Below the pieces are notes generated by a model. The model was not told the DNA's origin. It saw only the letters and a list, made by a program, of their open reading frames with translations, and did not search any database. Both the position numbers and the translations under genes were made by a program. Below are positions 57,859 through 64,000 of a stretch of 64,000 bases of DNA, piece by piece. This DNA is from Setaria digitata (lineage: Eukaryota; Nematoda; Chromadorea; Rhabditida; Setariidae), in assembly GCA_003640385.1 (NCBI GenBank), contig RCAB01000032.1, positions 62,001 through 126,000 of the forward strand, given 5' to 3'. Position 1 is the stretch's first letter, and each line of letters opens with the position of its first letter.

Positions 57859-60800
57859 ATGACATCCGTTTTATCATCTTTCTTCTCACGTGATCCAAAA
57901 AGTGTTTTCCCGTATGAGCTACCGACCAACAGTTTCTATACTTTTGATGGCATTTCTGTTGGAAGAAGTTTCAAAAAAGTAGCGTTAATTTTCCGAAAAT
58001 TCGAAATGAAAATTATAAGATTCGTGTGAAAATGTCTACCAACAAATGAATCAAAATTCTTCAGGCTGAACCATCCAAACTTGCCACATGTTTTTGGGCG
58101 ACGCTATTAGACTACGGTGCAGGATCGGTGCTGAAATCTCAAGCACGTAAATTAAAGACTCTTCGGCATCCAAACGTGCTCGCTTATTTGGATAGCATTG
58201 AGGTTATAATACTCCATAAAGTCATCACGTTTGTGGTATTTTCAATGGCCGAATTTTGTTTGTTGATGACATATTTCCAATTTTAGACAACATTCAGCTT
58301 CTCTTTTTATTTTATACATTAATTTCTTGTCGGTAGATGTCACTTGGTGAAAAAATAATATTGTTTCTAGGTCACATTTCATTTTTATGTTCCGAAATTC
58401 CATTTCTGTTCATTTCATATTACTAAATGATTTTCAGATCATGCAATAAACTGATGATAATTTTATAATGTATATAAATCATTTGAAATTTTCCTTTCAG
58501 ATGAATGATACATTTTATTTGATAACGGAAGCTTGCTTGCCCTTAAAAATTTATATTACGGGGAATAAATTAACCGACAAACAAAAAGATTTCGTTGTTT
58601 CCTGGGGACTATTTCAACTAATGGTTTGTCTGCTTTCCTATTCTAATTCCAAACTTCGAAATTATAATTTTATCAGTGAGAATGATTGAAATGCTCCATT
58701 TTGAAATGAAATATGGATAGTTTAGACCTCCATAGTTACTCTTGGAAGTGCTGAAATGCTTTTGTAAATATCTTAAGGTTAACTGCAAGGTATGGCGAAA
58801 TTAATAACTTTAGGAAACCTTGTTATAATTTTATTTATTCTATTCTGTAACTGCCTTCATTTCCAATCATTTATGCATGAAATCATTTGATCATCAGACT
58901 TATAGAGCTGTTTGAAATTTTTACATCAAGAAGCTGAATTGAGTCATGAGAATATTCGACATTCTGTTTACGTTACGGAAAGTGGAGATTGGAAACTTGG
59001 TGGTTTTGAGAAGTCAACTAATTTCAGGTGCGGTTTTTTGCCGCCATGTAGGGGAGCTCTTTTTGTTTTTTCTGAAATTTATCTTGCGGTGCATTTTTTT
59101 ATAATGTAGTAATTAGTCTGTACAGGTAATGCTTCTTTTTTTTGTTCGTGGAAAGGTATTTGAATTTTCATTTTTTAGTAATCCACGTTCTGATCTTAAT
59201 TCCTTCGCTTTACTTATTTGGGAAATTTTCAATGGTTTCGATGAATCAATGACGAAACCAGAAGCACCAAAAAGAGTTCCTCAACAACTACATGAACATT
59301 ATAAAAAGATGGCAACAAACCGAGCAGCGAAACTGGATACCGGTGAACTACTGAAAGGTATTATTTTATGTGCTTCCATGCCACACAAGTTTTTCAAAAA
59401 TTTCATTTTTGTCTCAAGTATTACACTAACGGTCGAAAAGACAACGAATTATGCATTTCAGTCCGTATTCATGCGTATTTTACCAATGGAAGCTTCCCGA
59501 CTACCAAGTTACAACTGCATATCACACTATTTCGGTATTTTGACATGGTAATTAAATACTATCATGTTATAAAATAGAAAAGATTTTTTCAGAGTTACGT
59601 CAGGCAGGCGGTTTTTTCAAGAATCGATATGTGGATACACTGTTGTTTTTGGATGAATTTCAATTGAAAGATGCGCATGAAAAGCAGGCTTTCTTTACAG
59701 AATTAAAAAATGAATTGGATTTTTTTCCGGATAACATTGCGAAATACAGGATCCTTCCAAAACTGATACATGTATGTTCCACCGTTTCGATACATCTGTG
59801 TTCTGTTCAGAGCAACTAGAAGATTAAAACCAATATTTTCTTGTTTCTTTACTTTTATGATTTTATATTTCGTTCTCAAAACAGTTAGTAATTCACTTTT
59901 TAACTAATTAAAAAAGCTGATTTTTTAACTGATATCTTTTTAAGAAAGGAAAAGAGAAATTATAAACCGAGGAAAAAGCACGTTTTTTATTTGAGCTGTA
60001 ATATCATATAATCTCATTTGCCAGGTTTAGTCTATTCACGTTATCCCTATTAGGCACTGCTTAGAAAATTAGAAAGTTAGGAACAGAATACCTGACCATA
60101 CAAAGTCTTCCTTAGATCTCTTAATGAAAATGACAGAGCTACGAATATGGTGATGCTGGATCGCATGTACTGATGCCATTGTTTCATTTGGGACGTCTGC
60201 TGGATGAAGACGAATATCAACTTCGCATTGTGCCTTGTCTTTGCAAGTTATTTAATTCACCGGACCGTATAACACGTGTAAAGTTATTGGAACGGATCGA
60301 CGAATTTGCTCTCCATTTAACACCTCAAATTGTTAACGAACGGATATATGGGTTGGTTTTTGCAAAAGGTCTTTACAATTTTTAAATTTTTCGAAATAAA
60401 CCAGTCAAGAACATTATTACAAATTTTTCAATATTTCTTTATTTATTTTGCTTCAGTATAACAATGTCGGTTTGCTTAGAACTTTGTTAATGTTTTTAAT
60501 ATAAGAACTTTTCAGGAATGTTGCATCTGGTTTTATGGATACAAATCCAACTGTCCGCGAAAGTACAGTGAAAGCAATGGTTTCACTGGCTGATAAATTG
60601 AATCATCAGAATTTAAATATTGATTTGATGCGGCATTTGGCAAGACTGCAGGGTTAAGATTCTACTTCTCTAGCATTAGGACGATAAGAATGTATGAATT
60701 TCTTCGGAACCTTCGAAGCAGTTTTGGGGAGTTATTTACATTCTGTAGAGCTTCATATTTTTTATGAATATAAATGCCAAGAAGTACATTTAATTTTAAC

Positions 60801-63800
60801 CTTGTTGAACTTTTTTCAGGCGCAGATGACCAACCTGGCATTCGGACAAATGCAACAATTTGTCTCGGTAAAATTGGTTGTTACATTGATCCATCTCAAC
60901 GTCAGCATATCCTGATCAGTGCCTTCACTCGGGCACTCAAAGATCCATTCCCTCCGGCTAGAATGGCAGCTATCCTCGCACTTAGCGCTACTCAGCAGTA
61001 TTACTCATTAATTGAAGTTGCAAATCGTATATTACCGGCTTTATCACCAATGACATGTGATCAGGAGAAACAGGTTATTTACTGGAGTTTTCAAACATTA
61101 GATATATTTATACTTCATACATTTTAATCGATTTGACCTACAGAGATTTTTCAAGTTAGTGATCAGGACCACAAAGACTGCTGTGCTCAACGCAATTGTT
61201 TTTTTTTTTTTAATATGTTACTGTTTATAGGGTAATTAAAAAAATACTTTGGGCATCATTTATCATCCTTTTTTCTTATATTTTCCGCTATTTATTGTTT
61301 TTATCATATTTTTTATATGCTTTTCTGAATACTAAGAAATAGACATTTAGGTTAGAGATCAAAGCTTCAAAGCATTACATGGATTTATCGAAAAATTGGA
61401 AAAGGCTAGTGAAAATCCAGAATTGGTAGCAGAACTTGAAGCACAAGTAAAAGCAGGCGGAAGAAGTGGTTTACTGGGCAGTGATAAGGTCTCCTTCTTT
61501 AATATCGTTTGCTGCTTTTATTATTCTTGATGTTCGAAATCGAAAGTAAATTTTGTAATATCGAACAGCTAATGTCTTTTTTTATCCTAAATAAGTTGAC
61601 TTCTTAATAAAATATAGTGTTGTATTTTAGGTACCGCAATGGGCAAGTTGGGCGTTGAAGTCCCTTTCTGGTAAATTCTACAAAAGCTCTTCATCAGGAC
61701 AAAATATAGCTGGATCAACACAAAAACAAGGGGCAGCCGTTTGTGACCCAACACCTAACGTCAATACGTCGTCGACAGCAAAATCACGTAAACCACCGCA
61801 AATAAGACTTATAAGTGATGGTTGGGGTGAACTTGACGATAATTTACCCATAGAAAATGAAGAAGAGTGGGAGGATGTTAACGATGCACCAACAGCAAAT
61901 GCTAGAAATACTGACGGCACTCAGATTAACGAACAGCAAGAAGTGAGCAAGAATTAATTGATTTGTAAATTTTAAATAAGCACGTTGCCTATGGCCTGTT
62001 TATCAAGCAATTAACTCACCTTAATAGCAGTTTTCGTTTGGGAATAGCTCCTAATTAATTTAAGAAAAATTTGAGTATTTCGGAAAACAGTTAATTTTTT
62101 AGTTGGCAAAAGAAACTTTAAATGTTGCTTTTGTTCCAATTCCAAAGGTCGGTTGTGCGTAGAGCCATTTATGAGCATACATAATTAATTATTTAAGAAA
62201 GTCAACAGAGGTAATGAAATTTGTTCACAAACGTAAAGGTAGCAGGAAAAAGAAATACGCGAGGAGAGAAATATTCGGTTCATACAAATTTCGAAAAACG
62301 AAATGTCGGAGATTGGATTGCGTAGAACTGCGGCATACATTTGGACTGTGTGTAGTAATAAAGTGTAACAAGGTTTTGTGCTGATGAGAAATTTTGGGTA
62401 GCTTCTCCGTTTCGGTATACTCAAGATTTCTGTTGCAGAGGTTCAAAATAGGGAATATTGATTTTCACTCGACAGTGGTGAAAATAAGTAACAAACAGTG
62501 TTGACTTGGGTGTTCTGCGAAATCATCCCATATTTGTGCTAGTTTGCTTTACAGGTAACGGCTGCTGAGACTAAAGCACAGAATGCTACGTCATTGCTGC
62601 GGAAATCATCCGGAAGAGGTGGATTGAAATTGCAGCATGCTATTACAAAACCTACTGGTCTTTTTTTTAAAATTTTTTTTTTTTTTAATTTAAAAACGAA
62701 TACAAATTAGTTATGTCGTCTGTGCAGTAGTAATTTAAGAAAATACGAATAAGCTCCTTAATTTTTCCGACAAATCTAGGTTTTAACTTGTTAGAAATGA
62801 CATGTTTTGCAGCTGATAATGATTTGGATTATTTATTGGGTATTAAACCAGAAAATAATGCAGCTCATCGATCAGGAAGTAATGAAGCTGGAAGTAGGAA
62901 CATACCTTCTGTAAAGAACAGCGGTAATACATTGACAGATATATACAGCCATAGCTCAGTTACTAGTGGATGGGATGATTTCGCTGTCAGTCCAGGTTCA
63001 TTATTGAATTTCTCGAACTATTTGTCGCAGTAATAAATATTTTTCGTATTTGTGTAAAAATGAAAAATTTGAAGTCTTTGGAAAGATTACTATAGATGTT
63101 GCGATTTGTACATCGATTTTCCTGTTTTTAAGAAATCTAATATAATGATATTTTCTGGTTGCTCCATCATTATTTTAGATGGAGCGTCTGTTGAAGTAGC
63201 AGAAGGTGAAGGGTGGGATATATCATGGAATGCTGATGAACACATGCAAAGTAAGTTGAAATCTCCATGTTTTTTAAATTAAACTCTCAAAATTTGCATT
63301 TTCTCAGAAGTCTTTTTAAATTCATCTCAGATCTTCATCGCTCGTGGCTTATTATTGAAGTGAAATCATATATGATTTTTTCATTTATCTGCATAAACTT
63401 GATCACTTTTCTTTGTATTTATCAATATTTTTACAAGGTAGCTTAACATATTGCAACTGGTGTTTGTCAGAAACACACATAATGCACATTTCAGCTGAAT
63501 GATAAGTTTTCCTCGTTATTCATCTGCTTTTTTAGGCTTTACTTTCCTAAAACCATATCTACAAAGATAGTGCGAAGCACTATAGTAAGAAGTTTTGAAA
63601 TCCGAGACAGGCATTAGAACCATAGCATTTTCTTTATGAACAGTATCTTAGCTGCTATTTCAGCATTATACTTCAGTATCTTACTCATCAACGAAGTTCG
63701 ATATATTTTTCAGTTTCCTCAGCAGTACAGGATAAAGAGACTCGTCGGGCAAAGATTGCAACGCGAAATGAGGAGCGTCGTAAGGAAATGGCTAGGAAAC

Positions 63801-63862
63801 GAATCACTAAAAGTATTACTGGCACACGAATCGTGTCTAGTAGTGATAAAAGCAATCAGTGA
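57859..63862 (+). CDS. SCYL1 orthologue: SCY1-like pseudokinase SCYL1
   Basis: Fifteen exons join in frame (2424 nt, 807 aa; human SCYL1 is 808): 57859-57978, 58065-58202, 58501-58623, 58906-59027, 59179-59357, 59593-59771, 60137-60351, 60516-60652, 60820-61073, 61351-61488, 61631-61942, 62555-62657, 62813-62995, 63179-63250, 63714-63862. SCYL1 works in COPI-dependent Golgi-ER traffic. The kinase-like domain starts [15 protein letters not shown] and includes [14 protein letters not shown] and WKLGGFEKS. The HRD aspartate is absent ([11 protein letters not shown]) and DFG is replaced by GGF, as in human SCYL1. HEAT repeats follow ([55 protein letters not shown]). The low-complexity tail has WGELDDN and [10 protein letters not shown] basic coiled coil ([20 protein letters not shown]) ends the protein. 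The region after GGF is shorter than in human. The C terminus SSSDKSNQ lacks the human RKLD COPI-binding motif, unless another exon lies beyond the window. Confidence 0.95.
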
Positions 63863-64000
63863 TTATCTCAAAAGAAAAGTCCACGTTACCAGATATGTCC
63901 TGACTTTTTAATTGTATTTCTTTCATTTTGATTTAAATAGTTGTCTGTTAATACTGCTTTGACTACATTCTAGTAGAAACTTTTCGTTTAGAATTTCCGG

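Overview
The window looks like nuclear DNA of a nematode, most likely a parasitic spirurid or filarial (clade III) species. It is very AT-rich and full of A/T homopolymer runs. The genes are split into many short exons with TTTCAG-type acceptors, and their products are ordinary animal housekeeping proteins with nematode-like divergence. The species call is inference. Three single N bases (1926, 7797, 9278) lie in low-complexity or duplicated sequence, so this is a draft assembly and small indels are possible.

Layout. 1-21,670: a gene-poor stretch of microsatellites, A/T tracts and two local duplications, with no gene I can support. 21,672-24,086 (-): a four-exon MADF-BESS DNA-binding protein. 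24,978-28,212 (+): a C2-domain protein, divergent from it. 28,591-28,968 (-): pieces of a small unrecognised membrane protein. 29,681-33,096 (-): an unrecognised protein built of about thirty 11-residue amphipathic repeats, with one in-frame TGA. 35,698-37,096 (+): the 3' part of a RING-H2 gene whose two zinc-binding halves lie on separate exons. 37,406-44,958 (+): the complete 25-exon gene for RNA polymerase III subunit RPC2. 46,414-53,911 (-): a complete 11-exon CD36/SCARB scavenger receptor with a tRNA-Arg(CCU) in an intron. 54,543-56,671 (+): a two-PDZ protein with a tRNA-Arg(ACG) in an intron. 57,859-63,862 (+): a complete 15-exon SCYL1-type pseudokinase.

Exon joins were worked out by hand from GT/AG (once GC/AG) sites and kept only when the reading frame carried through. 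The MADF, RPC2, scavenger receptor, PDZ and SCYL1 models each give one uninterrupted frame. The C2 gene has one unresolved phase break, and the 11-mer gene has one unexplained stop codon. The neighbours share no obvious pathway. RPC2 would transcribe the two tRNAs in the window, but that is a general function and not local regulation. The RING gene and RPC2 are in the same orientation about 0.3 kb apart, close enough to consider a nematode operon.

The least familiar element is the 11-mer repeat protein; its in-frame TGA and its C-terminal FEVL tail merit transcript and homology checks.
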